A stretch of 7,857 bases of DNA from NCBI GenBank assembly GCA_017852615.1, contig JAFMKX010000045.1, forward strand, positions 1-7,857, written 5' to 3'. Shown one piece after another: positions 1 to 6,492 of this stretch. The DNA comes from Pontimonas sp. Its GTDB lineage: Bacteria > Actinomycetota > Actinomycetes > Actinomycetales > Microbacteriaceae. The translations under genes and the position numbers were made by a program. A model generated the notes under the pieces. The model made no database searches, had not been told where the DNA came from, and saw only the letters and a list, made by a program, of their open reading frames with translations. How positions within the stretch are numbered: position 1 is the stretch's first letter; each line of letters starts with the position of its first letter.

Positions 1-53
1 CCCCGGCATCCACGGTGTAAACGTGGCGCTCTAACCAACTGAGCTACAGGCCC
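1..53 (-). tRNA. tRNA-Val (anticodon TAC), 3' part cut off by the window edge
   Basis: On the minus strand the sequence starts at position 53 with a 7-nt acceptor strand (GGGCCTG). It continues with a D arm (GCTC, AGTTGGTTA, GAGC) and a perfect 5-bp anticodon stem (CCACG/CGTGG) closing a TTTACAC loop, so the anticodon is TAC and reads GUA valine codons. The variable region and the first four bases of the T stem reach position 1. The rest of the T arm and the 3' acceptor strand lie outside the window. The gene is divergent from aceE. The fold is read directly from the sequence; the identity rests on the anticodon. On the minus strand a TAGCAT hexamer (62-67) lies about 8 nt before the mature 5' end and could be its -10 box, but no good -35 accompanies it. 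Confidence 0.93.
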
Positions 54-69
54 AAACCACCATGCTAAT

Positions 70-89
70 CCACAATCGGATCCTTGTGG
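70..89. repeat. Inverted repeat between divergent tRNA-Val and aceE
   Basis: CCACAA (70-75) and TTGTGG (84-89) are perfect 6-bp inverted arms with an 8-nt spacer that itself contains the palindrome GGATCC (78-83). The repeat lies just upstream of the putative aceE -35 box and inside the presumed promoter zone of the divergent tRNA. It could be a regulator-binding site. It does not match the CRP/GlxR arrangement (TGTGA...TCACA), because the arms face the other way. A short repeat like this can arise by chance. Confidence 0.4.
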
Positions 90-98
90 TGCGCACTT

Positions 99-126
99 TT
101 GGCCTCAGGGACTCCAGGACTAGACT
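99..126 (+). promoter_or_regulatory. Putative aceE promoter (TTGGCC - 16 nt - TAGACT)
   Basis: TAGACT at 121-126 fits the TANNNT -10 pattern common in actinobacterial housekeeping promoters. TTGGCC at 99-104 is a partial match to TTGACA, 16 nt upstream. Transcription would start near 133 and leave a leader of roughly 70 nt before the GTG start of aceE. This is a pattern match only; no start-site data are available. Confidence 0.4.
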
Positions 127-136
127 AAATCGCACT

Positions 137-163
137 GCTGCTCCTGGCGATCCCGGGAGTAGC
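137..163 (+). other. Potential 11-bp stem-loop in the aceE leader
   Basis: Bases 137-147 pair with 153-163 without interruption: nine Watson-Crick pairs and two G-T pairs around a 5-nt CGATC loop. If the promoter at 99-126 is real, this hairpin lies at the very 5' end of the aceE transcript, 37 nt before the start codon. No run of T follows it on either strand, so a simple intrinsic terminator is unlikely. It could stabilise the mRNA 5' end, act as a regulatory structure, or be a DNA-binding palindrome (the core TCCCGGGA at 151-158 is self-complementary). Confidence 0.45.
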
Positions 164-200
164 TCATGTCCCGATCTACCACACACAGGAAGAGGTCAGG

Positions 201-2930
201 GTGGCTGTCAACGACCAGGATCCCTATTCGTTCCATCACATGGACTCGGACCCCCAGGAAACCACCGAGTGGAATCAATCCCTCGATGCGGTTGTCGCCC
301 AGTCGGGTCATCAGCGCGGGCGAGAAATCATGCTCAGCTTGCTCAAGCGCTCCAAGGAACTCCACCTGGGTGTGCCCATGGTCCCCACCACGGATTACCT
401 CAACACCATTGCCCCGGAAAACGAACCTGAGTTCCCCGGGGATGAAGACATTGAGCGTCGCTATCGTGCCTGGATTCGATGGAATGCCGCCATTACGGTG
501 CACCGCGCTCAGCGCCCCGGCATCGGTGTCGGGGGCCACATTTCCACCTATGCCTCGTCTGCAGCACTGTATGAAGTGGGGCACAACCACTTTTTCCGAG
601 GCCAAGACCACCCCGGTGGTGGCGACCACATTTTCTATCAAGGCCATGCCTCCCCCGGTATGTATGCCCGGGCCTTCCTTGAAGGTCGACTCAGCACGGA
701 CCAACTAGATGGTTTCCGTCAAGAGAAATCTCACGCAGGTGGAGGACTTTCGTCCTACCCCCACCCCCGCTTGATGCCCGAATTTTGGCAATTCCCCACG
801 GTGTCGATGGGTCTTGGACCTATCAACGCGATCTATCAAGCCCAAGCCAACAAGTATTTGCACCACCGAGGCATCACCGACACCAGCGAACAGCGCGTCT
901 GGGCCTTTTTGGGCGATGGCGAAATGGACGAAGTGGAAAGCCGTGGCGCTCTTCAGTTAGCCGCCAACGACGACCTCGACAACCTCACCTTTGTCGTGAA
1001 CTGCAACCTGCAGCGCTTAGATGGTCCGGTTCGCGGCAACGGAAAAATCATTCAAGAGCTGGAGAGCTTCTTCCGCGGAGCTGGCTGGAATGTCATCAAG
1101 GTCGTCTGGGGACGCGAATGGGATGCCCTGCTTTCGATGGATAATGACGGCGCCTTGCGGGATCTCATGAACCGCACCCCCGATGGCGATTATCAAACCT
1201 ATAAAGCCGAGAGTGGCGCCTACATCCGCGAGAACTTCTTTGGCCGCGACCCCAAGACCCTCGCGATGGTCGAGCACATGTCCGATGACGACATTTGGAA
1301 TCTCAAGCGTGGTGGGCACGATTACCGCAAGGTCTACGCCGCTTTCCATGCCGCAATGAACCACAAGGGTCAGCCCACGGTCATCCTGGCCAAGACCGTC
1401 AAGGGTTACGGACTCGGTCCCAGCTTCGAGGGCAGAAACGCGACCCACCAAATGAAGAAGCTCACGCTGGAGAACCTCAAAACCTTCCGCGATGACATGA
1501 GGATCCCGATCACGGACGAGGCTCTGGAGGCCGACGTGTACCAGCCTCCGTATTACCACCCGGGTGAGAGCGACGAGGCGATCCAGTATCTGCACGAACG
1601 TCGGAGCGCTCTCGGTGGCTATGTGCCGGAACGGCGCTCCAAGTACACCCAGGTAAACCTCCCCGGGGAGGGAACCTATGACCTACTGAAGAAGGGGTCG
1701 GGCAAACAAGAAGTTGCCACCACCATGGGCTTTGCCCGGTTGCTCAAGGACTTGCTCAAGGACAAGGATTTCGGCCACCGTCTCGTTCCGATCATTCCGG
1801 ACGAAGCGAGAACGTTCGGAATGGACGCCTACTTCCCCACAGCCAAGATCTATAACCCCCACGGACAGACCTACACCTCTGTGGATCGCGAACAGCTTCT
1901 GGCCTATAAGGAAAGTATTGAAGGCCAGATTCTGCACACCGGCATCAACGAAGCCGGTGCGTTTGCCGCCTTTACCGCGATGGGAACGAGCTACTCCACC
2001 CATGGTGAACCCATGGTTCCCATTTATGTCTTCTATTCCATGTTTGGTTTCCAGCGCACCGGCGATGCCATGTGGGCAGCAGGCGACCAAATGGCCAGGG
2101 GCTTCATCATGGGCGCGACCGCGGGTCGCACCACGTTGACCGGGGAAGGCCTCCAACACGCCGATGGCCACTCGCCTCTTCTGGCCAGTACCAATCCAGC
2201 TGTCGTCACGTACGACCCGGCCTATTCGTATGAACTCGCTCATATTGTCAAAGCCGGGTTAGAGCGCATGTATGGCGGGACGCACCCCGACCCGAACGTC
2301 ATGTATTACCTGACGATTTATAACGAGCCGATGGTTCAACCGGAAGAACCCGAGAACCTCGATGTCGAGGGCGTTCTCAAGGGCCTCTACCTCTTGGCTC
2401 CAGGAACCCACACCGGTGGCATTGAGGCCACTATTTTGGCCTCCGGAGTCGGAGTGCGCTGGGCACTGGAAGCCCAAGAGCTCTTGGCGAAGGACTGGGG
2501 AGTCAACGCCAGCGTGTGGTCAGTCACGTCGTGGAATGAACTGCGTCGCGACGGTGTTGCCGCACACCGCCACAACTTCCTGTACCCCAATGAGCCCGCT
2601 CAGGTGCCCTACGTCACCAGCAAGCTCGAGGGAGCAGGTGGACCAATTGTGGCCGTGAGTGATTTCATGCACGCTGTGCAGGACCAAATCCGCGAATTTG
2701 TTCCCGGCACCTACCTCACGCTGGGTGCCGATGGCTTTGGGTTTAGTGACACCAGACCCGCAGCGCGTCGCTACTTTGCCATTGATGGACCGTCCGTGGC
2801 CGCGCGGGTCTTGCAAGGCCTGGCGGACAAGGGGCTTGTTCCACCAGACTCCTTGGCCAAGGCCATTGAGAAGTATTCGCTGCACGATGTCACCGCCGGC
2901 ACTAGCGGATCGAGCGGTGGCGAGGCATAA
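201..2930 (+). CDS. aceE: Pyruvate dehydrogenase E1 component, homodimeric type (AceE)
   Basis: AceE is the thiamine-diphosphate enzyme that decarboxylates pyruvate and transfers the acetyl group to the lipoyl E2 subunit of the cytoplasmic pyruvate dehydrogenase complex, feeding acetyl-CoA to the TCA cycle and fatty acid synthesis. The 909 residues match the usual length of single-chain E1p. Visible landmarks are HISTYASSAALYEVGHNHFF (about 113-132), the ThDP/Mg motif GDGEMDE (238-244) with downstream NCN (267-269), the loop around KGYGLG (401-406) and HQMKK with His416 (matching E. coli His407), GINEAGA with Glu584 (matching E. coli Glu571), and the histidine-rich GLQHADGHS (650-658). The C-terminus ends in a short Gly/Ser tail. 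I chose the GTG at 201 because AGGAAGAGG (187-195) sits 5 nt upstream; the next in-frame ATG, at 240, has no such site. fasR follows after 32 nt without a clear terminator, so some cotranscription is likely. No E2 or E3 gene is present here. Confidence 0.97.
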   Translation: MAVNDQDPYSFHHMDSDPQETTEWNQSLDAVVAQSGHQRGREIMLSLLKRSKELHLGVPMVPTTDYLNTIAPENEPEFPGDEDIERRYRAWIRWNAAITVHRAQRPGIGVGGHISTYASSAALYEVGHNHFFRGQDHPGGGDHIFYQGHASPGMYARAFLEGRLSTDQLDGFRQEKSHAGGGLSSYPHPRLMPEFWQFPTVSMGLGPINAIYQAQANKYLHHRGITDTSEQRVWAFLGDGEMDEVESRGALQLAANDDLDNLTFVVNCNLQRLDGPVRGNGKIIQELESFFRGAGWNVIKVVWGREWDALLSMDNDGALRDLMNRTPDGDYQTYKAESGAYIRENFFGRDPKTLAMVEHMSDDDIWNLKRGGHDYRKVYAAFHAAMNHKGQPTVILAKTVKGYGLGPSFEGRNATHQMKKLTLENLKTFRDDMRIPITDEALEADVYQPPYYHPGESDEAIQYLHERRSALGGYVPERRSKYTQVNLPGEGTYDLLKKGSGKQEVATTMGFARLLKDLLKDKDFGHRLVPIIPDEARTFGMDAYFPTAKIYNPHGQTYTSVDREQLLAYKESIEGQILHTGINEAGAFAAFTAMGTSYSTHGEPMVPIYVFYSMFGFQRTGDAMWAAGDQMARGFIMGATAGRTTLTGEGLQHADGHSPLLASTNPAVVTYDPAYSYELAHIVKAGLERMYGGTHPDPNVMYYLTIYNEPMVQPEEPENLDVEGVLKGLYLLAPGTHTGGIEATILASGVGVRWALEAQELLAKDWGVNASVWSVTSWNELRRDGVAAHRHNFLYPNEPAQVPYVTSKLEGAGGPIVAVSDFMHAVQDQIREFVPGTYLTLGADGFGFSDTRPAARRYFAIDGPSVAARVLQGLADKGLVPPDSLAKAIEKYSLHDVTAGTSGSSGGEA

Positions 2931-2962
2931 CGGGTGCCCCTGATTCGCCAGAAAGTAATCTG

Positions 2963-4162
2963 ATGAGTACGCCCATGACAAAGAAACAGACTTTGACATG
3001 GCTGCGCAAGATTTCTGGCGACATGTCCCGTGCGACCCTGGAGCACCTTGAAGCCACCTTGCCCTGGTATCGCTTGATGCCACCGGGGAGAAGGTCCTCA
3101 GTAGGCATGGTTGCCCAGGCCGGAATCACCTCGTTTATTAGTTGGTATGAAAGTCCCGGGTCAACCCCCTGGATCGCCTCGGATGTCTTCGGTGCGGCCC
3201 CGCGGGAACTGCTGCGCTCGGTGAGTTTGCAACAGACCCTTCAACTGATCAAGGTCACTGTTGAGGTGGTCGAGGAGTATCTCAGTGATGCCCCCAGCGA
3301 CGTCCGAGAAGCAATCTTGCGCTATTCCCGAGACATCGCCTTTGCCGCGGCCGATGTGTATGCACGCGCAGCAGAGGCTAGGGGCCTGTGGGATGCCCGG
3401 TTAGAGGCCCTGGTCGTGGATTCAATTCTCAGTGGCGAATACGATCAAGAGCTTCCCTCCCGGATTGCCGCCCTGGGTTGGACCGGCCACGGGGAAGTGT
3501 GTGTGTTAGTCGGCACCAGCCCCCGGATGGTGGATGTTGATGAAATTCGACGCCTTTCGCGACACTTGTTCGCCGATGTCTTGGTCGGAATTCAAGGCAA
3601 CCGCTTAGTCGTAGTTGTCGGGCGCAACGTCGATGAGGAAGCACCTCTTGCGACCCCACCGAGTTTCCGTGTCATCGCTGAGGCGCTCGAAGGATACTTC
3701 GGTCCCGGCCCCTATGTCGTGGGGCCGGTGGTGCCGGCAGTGGTCGATGCCGTGACCAGCGCGAAATCTGCTCTGGCAGCGTTTTCTGTCGCCCACGGTT
3801 TACGAGATTTACCCAGACCCCTGGATGCAGATGATGTACTTCCCGAACGAGCACTCGCTGGCGACCCCGTGGCACGGCGAGCCTTGATTCGAGAAATTTA
3901 TGACGTGTTGAGTGAACACCCGCTGGATTTACTCGACACCATGTGGACGTATTTCGAAACAGGGCACTCCCTCGAAGCTACTGCCCGCCATTTATTTGTC
4001 CACCCCAATACAGTGCGCTATCGCCTGAAGAAAGTAGCCGAACTGGTGACCTGGGACCCTGGTGCTCCCAGGGATGCACTCGTGCTGCACCTGGCAATCA
4101 TTTTGGGAACACTGGGGAAACCGCGCAGCACACCTCCCCCGCCACCGAGGGCCGCACTGTAG
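2963..4162 (+). CDS. fasR: PucR-family transcriptional regulator, FasR-like activator of fatty acid synthesis genes
   Basis: This 399-residue protein has the layout of PucR/CdaR-type regulators. It has a helical N-terminal region (about 10-160), a central degenerate GGDEF-like domain (about 170-290, with strands such as EVCVLVG and NRLVVVVG), and a C-terminal PucR helix-turn-helix (about 320-385). The signature there is LEATARHLFVHPNTVRYRLKK (337-357), closed by the hydrophobic helix LVLHLAIILG. Its position directly before fabD-fabH-acpP-fabF matches FasR of Streptomyces coelicolor, a PucR-like activator of that operon; function here is inferred from that synteny. It is unrelated to the TetR-type proteins also named FasR in Corynebacterium and Mycobacterium. 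The start has only a weak GAAAG (2951-2955) upstream, and a second in-frame ATG lies at 2975. The C-terminus is a proline-rich tail (386-399), and the stop codon lies inside the palindrome at 4157-4173. Confidence 0.85.
   Translation: MSTPMTKKQTLTWLRKISGDMSRATLEHLEATLPWYRLMPPGRRSSVGMVAQAGITSFISWYESPGSTPWIASDVFGAAPRELLRSVSLQQTLQLIKVTVEVVEEYLSDAPSDVREAILRYSRDIAFAAADVYARAAEARGLWDARLEALVVDSILSGEYDQELPSRIAALGWTGHGEVCVLVGTSPRMVDVDEIRRLSRHLFADVLVGIQGNRLVVVVGRNVDEEAPLATPPSFRVIAEALEGYFGPGPYVVGPVVPAVVDAVTSAKSALAAFSVAHGLRDLPRPLDADDVLPERALAGDPVARRALIREIYDVLSEHPLDLLDTMWTYFETGHSLEATARHLFVHPNTVRYRLKKVAELVTWDPGAPRDALVLHLAIILGTLGKPRSTPPPPPRAAL
4050..4073 (+). repeat. Overlapping inverted repeats inside the 3' end of fasR
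   Basis: CCTGGGA (4050-4056) is perfectly complementary to TCCCAGG (4066-4072). Alternatively CCCTGG (4057-4062) pairs with CCAGGG (4068-4073) around a 5-nt loop, so the two stems exclude each other. The stretch encodes residues around 363-370 of the regulator, after its helix-turn-helix. This may be chance in GC-rich coding DNA. Confidence 0.3.
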
Positions 4163-4173
4163 ATTATCTACAG
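4157..4173. promoter_or_regulatory. Perfect 17-bp palindrome upstream of fabD, candidate operator
   Basis: CTGTAGAT and ATCTACAG are perfect 8-bp inverted arms around a single central T. The repeat overlaps the fasR stop codon (4160-4162) and ends 68 nt before the fabD ATG. Its AT-rich core stands out from the GC-rich flanks. A one-base spacer suits a protein-binding site for a dimer better than an RNA hairpin, although a 6-bp stem with a 5-nt loop is possible. By position it is the best candidate for the site of the adjacent FasR-like regulator. No convincing -35/-10 pair is visible in 4174-4241, which would fit a promoter that depends on an activator. Confidence 0.5.
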
Positions 4174-4241
4174 CCATTGATGCCTTTTATGGGCTATTAG
4201 CTACCACGGCGCGAAGGTCGCCAACCGAGAGACTGGACACC

Positions 4242-5159
4242 ATGTTTGTTATTGCTGCACCTGGCCAAGGATCTCAAAAACCAGGATTTCTGGTTCCGTG
4301 GCTGGAAAACCCACTCTGGGCTGACCAATTAGAGTCCTGGTCCCACAACATAAACATTGACCTTGTGACCCATGGCACGTCCAGTGACCTCCAAACAATT
4401 ACGGATACCGCCATCGCGCAACCACTGATTGTGGCAGCAGGAATTATGAGTGGACGCGCACTTCTTGCGACGTTGCCTAAGGACACACCGCTGGCATTCG
4501 CGGGACACTCGGTGGGGGAATTTACCGCGGCAGCACTCAGTGGCGTGCTCTCCGACGAGGACGCACTAAGTCTTGTCGCCCTGCGGGGAGCAGCCATGGC
4601 CGCTGCCTCGGCCCGGGAATCCACCGGAATGGCCGCCATAATTGGCGGAGATACCGCTGCGGTAGAGGCCGCACTGACGGCGGCTGATCTGTATCCCGCA
4701 AATCACAACGGCGGTGGGCAGATTGTGGCCGCAGGAACAACGGCGAACCTCGAAGCGTTTGCTGCCCACCCACCTGAGGGTCTCCGGGTCATTCCTTTGA
4801 GCGTGGCCGGTGCCTTCCACACCCCCTTTATGGAAAGTGCCGTGGCAGAGCTGGCTGATGCTGCCGCCTCACGACCACTCCACGACCCCACCCATGTTCT
4901 GTATACCAACAGGGATGGCTCGCGCGTGGACTCGGGAGCGCAAGCGATGTCCTACATGATTGACCAAGTGGCCAGGCCTGTGCGCTGGGATCGGTGCATG
5001 GAATCCTTCCATCGCGAGGGGATTACCGGCATGATGGAACTCGCCCCCGCGGGCGCCCTTGCCGGCCTTGCTAAGCGAGCACTGCAGGGTGTCCCTGTTG
5101 TTGCGATAAAAACCCCTGACGATATTGAGAAAGCACAGGAGCTGGTAAACCCCTCATGA
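4242..5159 (+). CDS. fabD: Malonyl-CoA:ACP transacylase (FabD)
   Basis: FabD moves the malonyl group from malonyl-CoA to the phosphopantetheine arm of ACP, supplying the extender unit for FAS II in the cytoplasm. The 305-residue protein shows the family hallmarks: APGQGSQ near the N-terminus (6-12), the nucleophile elbow GHSVGE with catalytic Ser90 (88-93), Arg115 in the ALRG segment for binding the malonyl carboxylate, the catalytic His193 in GAFHTPFM (190-197), and QVARPVRW (242-249). The reading frame stays open far upstream into fasR, but that part is not FabD-like. The ATG at 4242 starts the canonical first strand (MFVIAAPGQG) and has a weak purine-rich GAGAG about 10 nt upstream. A 79-nt gap holding the 17-bp palindrome separates it from fasR. 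The stop overlaps the fabH start (ATGA), which suggests translational coupling. Confidence 0.96.
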   Translation: MFVIAAPGQGSQKPGFLVPWLENPLWADQLESWSHNINIDLVTHGTSSDLQTITDTAIAQPLIVAAGIMSGRALLATLPKDTPLAFAGHSVGEFTAAALSGVLSDEDALSLVALRGAAMAAASARESTGMAAIIGGDTAAVEAALTAADLYPANHNGGGQIVAAGTTANLEAFAAHPPEGLRVIPLSVAGAFHTPFMESAVAELADAAASRPLHDPTHVLYTNRDGSRVDSGAQAMSYMIDQVARPVRWDRCMESFHREGITGMMELAPAGALAGLAKRALQGVPVVAIKTPDDIEKAQELVNPS

Positions 5160-6157
5160 GCCCTTTACAACAGTCAGTGGGAGCAGCCCACACCCGAATC
5201 CTTTCCCTCGGCGCCGCCCGTGGTGACACCGTGGTGTCCAATGACGACATTGCTGGCCCGATCGACTCTTCGGATGAATGGATTCGTCAGCGCACTGGAA
5301 TTATTGAGCGCCGCCGCTCCAGTGAGAACGAAAGCGCCATCGACCTAGCCGTACACGCTTCCCGGGAAGCCATTACCAAGGCGGGCATTGATCCCAGCGA
5401 CATTGGCGCTGTGATTGTGGCCACCATTAGTAATGCGGTCCAAACTCCGGCCTTAGCCGCGCTACTTGCCGATCGAGTCGGGGCAACGCCTGCTGCGGCC
5501 TATGACATTTCTGCCGCCTGCGCCGGGTACACCTATGGCATTGCCCAAGCAGACGCGCTCATTCGTGCCGGAAGCGCAAAGTATGTGTTGGTAGTCGGCG
5601 CAGAAAAACTCAGTGATTTCGCCAAACCAACAGATCGCAGTATTTCGTTTCTGTTAGGAGATGGCGCGGGTGCTGCCATCGTGGGCCCGAGCTCCGAAGT
5701 GGGCATTGGCCCCACTATCTGGGGTTCCGATGGCTCTAAATGGGATGCGGTAGGAATGGATCGCCCGATACGCGAAGCCTTCGACGACCCCGAGGGTGAG
5801 TTCCCCACCTTGCGCCAAGACGGCCAAACAGTCTTCCGCTGGGCCGTGTGGGAAATGGCCAAGGTCGCCAAAGAGGCCCTCGAAGTTTCGGGAGTTACCG
5901 TGGATGAACTCACGGCTTTCGTCCCCCACCAGGCCAATATGCGCATCATCGACGAGTTTGCCAAGCAGCTCAAGCTCCCGGAGAGCGTGCTGATCGCTAG
6001 GGATATCGAAACGAGCGGAAATACGTCGGCAGCATCAATCCCCCTGGCCATGCACGCTTTATTGGCACAACACCCCGAAGCCTCGGGAGGTTTGGCCCTG
6101 CAAATTGGATTTGGTGCTGGATTAGTCTTCGGCGCACAGGTCGTCAGACTCCCTTAG
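5156..6157 (+). CDS. fabH: Beta-ketoacyl-ACP synthase III (FabH)
   Basis: FabH starts fatty acid synthesis by condensing an acyl-CoA primer with malonyl-ACP. The 333-residue thiolase-fold protein has the catalytic triad Cys122 (ISAACAGYTYG, 118-128), His258 (VPHQANMRI, 256-264) and Asn289 (TSGNTSAAS, 286-294). It also has the N-terminal SSDEWIRQRTGI (38-49), LLGDGAGA (166-173) and the C-terminal GFGAG (318-322). The start codon shares ATGA with the fabD stop. AGGAG at 5137-5141 lies 14 nt upstream, rather far, so initiation may rely mainly on coupling to fabD. Relatives of this type often use branched primers to make iso and anteiso acids; primer choice cannot be read from the sequence alone. 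acpP follows after 61 nt. Confidence 0.96.
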   Translation: MSPLQQSVGAAHTRILSLGAARGDTVVSNDDIAGPIDSSDEWIRQRTGIIERRRSSENESAIDLAVHASREAITKAGIDPSDIGAVIVATISNAVQTPALAALLADRVGATPAAAYDISAACAGYTYGIAQADALIRAGSAKYVLVVGAEKLSDFAKPTDRSISFLLGDGAGAAIVGPSSEVGIGPTIWGSDGSKWDAVGMDRPIREAFDDPEGEFPTLRQDGQTVFRWAVWEMAKVAKEALEVSGVTVDELTAFVPHQANMRIIDEFAKQLKLPESVLIARDIETSGNTSAASIPLAMHALLAQHPEASGGLALQIGFGAGLVFGAQVVRLP

Positions 6158-6187
6158 AACCCCTGCTGGCTCTAAGATTGGAGCCGG
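6153..6187 (+). other. Two mutually exclusive stem-loops between fabH and acpP
   Basis: CTTAGA (6153-6158) pairs with TCTAAG (6171-6176), and inside it CC (6160-6161) can pair with GG (6168-6169) across one mismatch. Alternatively CTGGCTC (6166-6172) pairs with GAGCCGG (6181-6187), with one G-T pair and an 8-nt loop. The two folds share bases 6166-6176 and cannot form together. Neither is followed by a T run. The same stretch contains TAAGAT (6173-6178), a possible -10 box for an internal acpP promoter, without a good -35. The gap is longer than the other gaps downstream of fabD and may set acpP output apart from its neighbours. Confidence 0.4.
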
Positions 6188-6218
6188 TCCACGACACACG
6201 AAGGAAAGTAGAAAACTC

Positions 6219-6467
6219 ATGGCACACACCACAGAAGAAGTTTTGGCTGGATTAGCTGAGCTCATTACCGACGAAACAGGCATCGCCAGCGACCAGGTCG
6301 CCCTCGAGAAGTCCTTTACTGATGACCTCGATATCGACTCCATCTCCATGATGACCATCGTGGTGAACGCTGAAGAGAAGTTCGACGTGAAGATCCCCGA
6401 CGATGAGGTAAAGAACCTCACCACCGTTGGCGAAGCCGTGGACTTCATCACCAAGGCTCAGGCTTAG
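6219..6467 (+). CDS. acpP: Acyl carrier protein (AcpP)
   Basis: AcpP is the small acidic protein that carries growing acyl chains on a 4'-phosphopantetheine arm between FAS II enzymes. The product is 82 residues, the normal size, and predicted as four helices. The attachment site is DLDIDSIS with Ser41 in the D-S-I motif at the start of helix II, followed by the acidic recognition helix (MMTIVVNAEEKF) and IPDDEV. A strong ribosome-binding site, GAAGGAAAG (6200-6208), lies 10 nt before the ATG. It is clearly better than those of fabD, fabH and fabF, in line with the high ACP levels cells need. The gene sits between fabH and fabF, the partners that use its product. Activation by a holo-ACP synthase must come from elsewhere in the genome. 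Confidence 0.97.
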   Translation: MAHTTEEVLAGLAELITDETGIASDQVALEKSFTDDLDIDSISMMTIVVNAEEKFDVKIPDDEVKNLTTVGEAVDFITKAQA

Positions 6468-6492
6468 TCCCCACGATTCGGGGCACCCACTC

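Noticed and set aside
166..708. Plus-strand open frame starting at ATG 166, possible leader or upstream gene
   Set aside because: It overlaps the start of aceE in another frame, its translation is low-complexity with no recognisable domain, and the AGGAAGAGG site lies correctly for the aceE GTG instead.
1017..2243. Long minus-strand open frames opposite aceE
   Set aside because: They are antisense shadows of a strongly conserved gene in GC-rich DNA, with no recognisable domains of their own.
4062..4241. N-terminal extension of fabD from an ATG inside fasR
   Set aside because: The added residues are not FabD-like and come from fasR coding DNA read in another frame; the canonical FabD N-terminus begins at 4242.
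5533..6051. Minus-strand open frame of 172 codons opposite fabH
   Set aside because: It mirrors fabH codon structure, is rich in Ser and Ala, and has no recognisable motif.
6427..6492. N-terminal extension of fabF from an ATG inside acpP
   Set aside because: It overlaps the end of acpP out of frame, and the canonical KAS II first strand starts at 6493.
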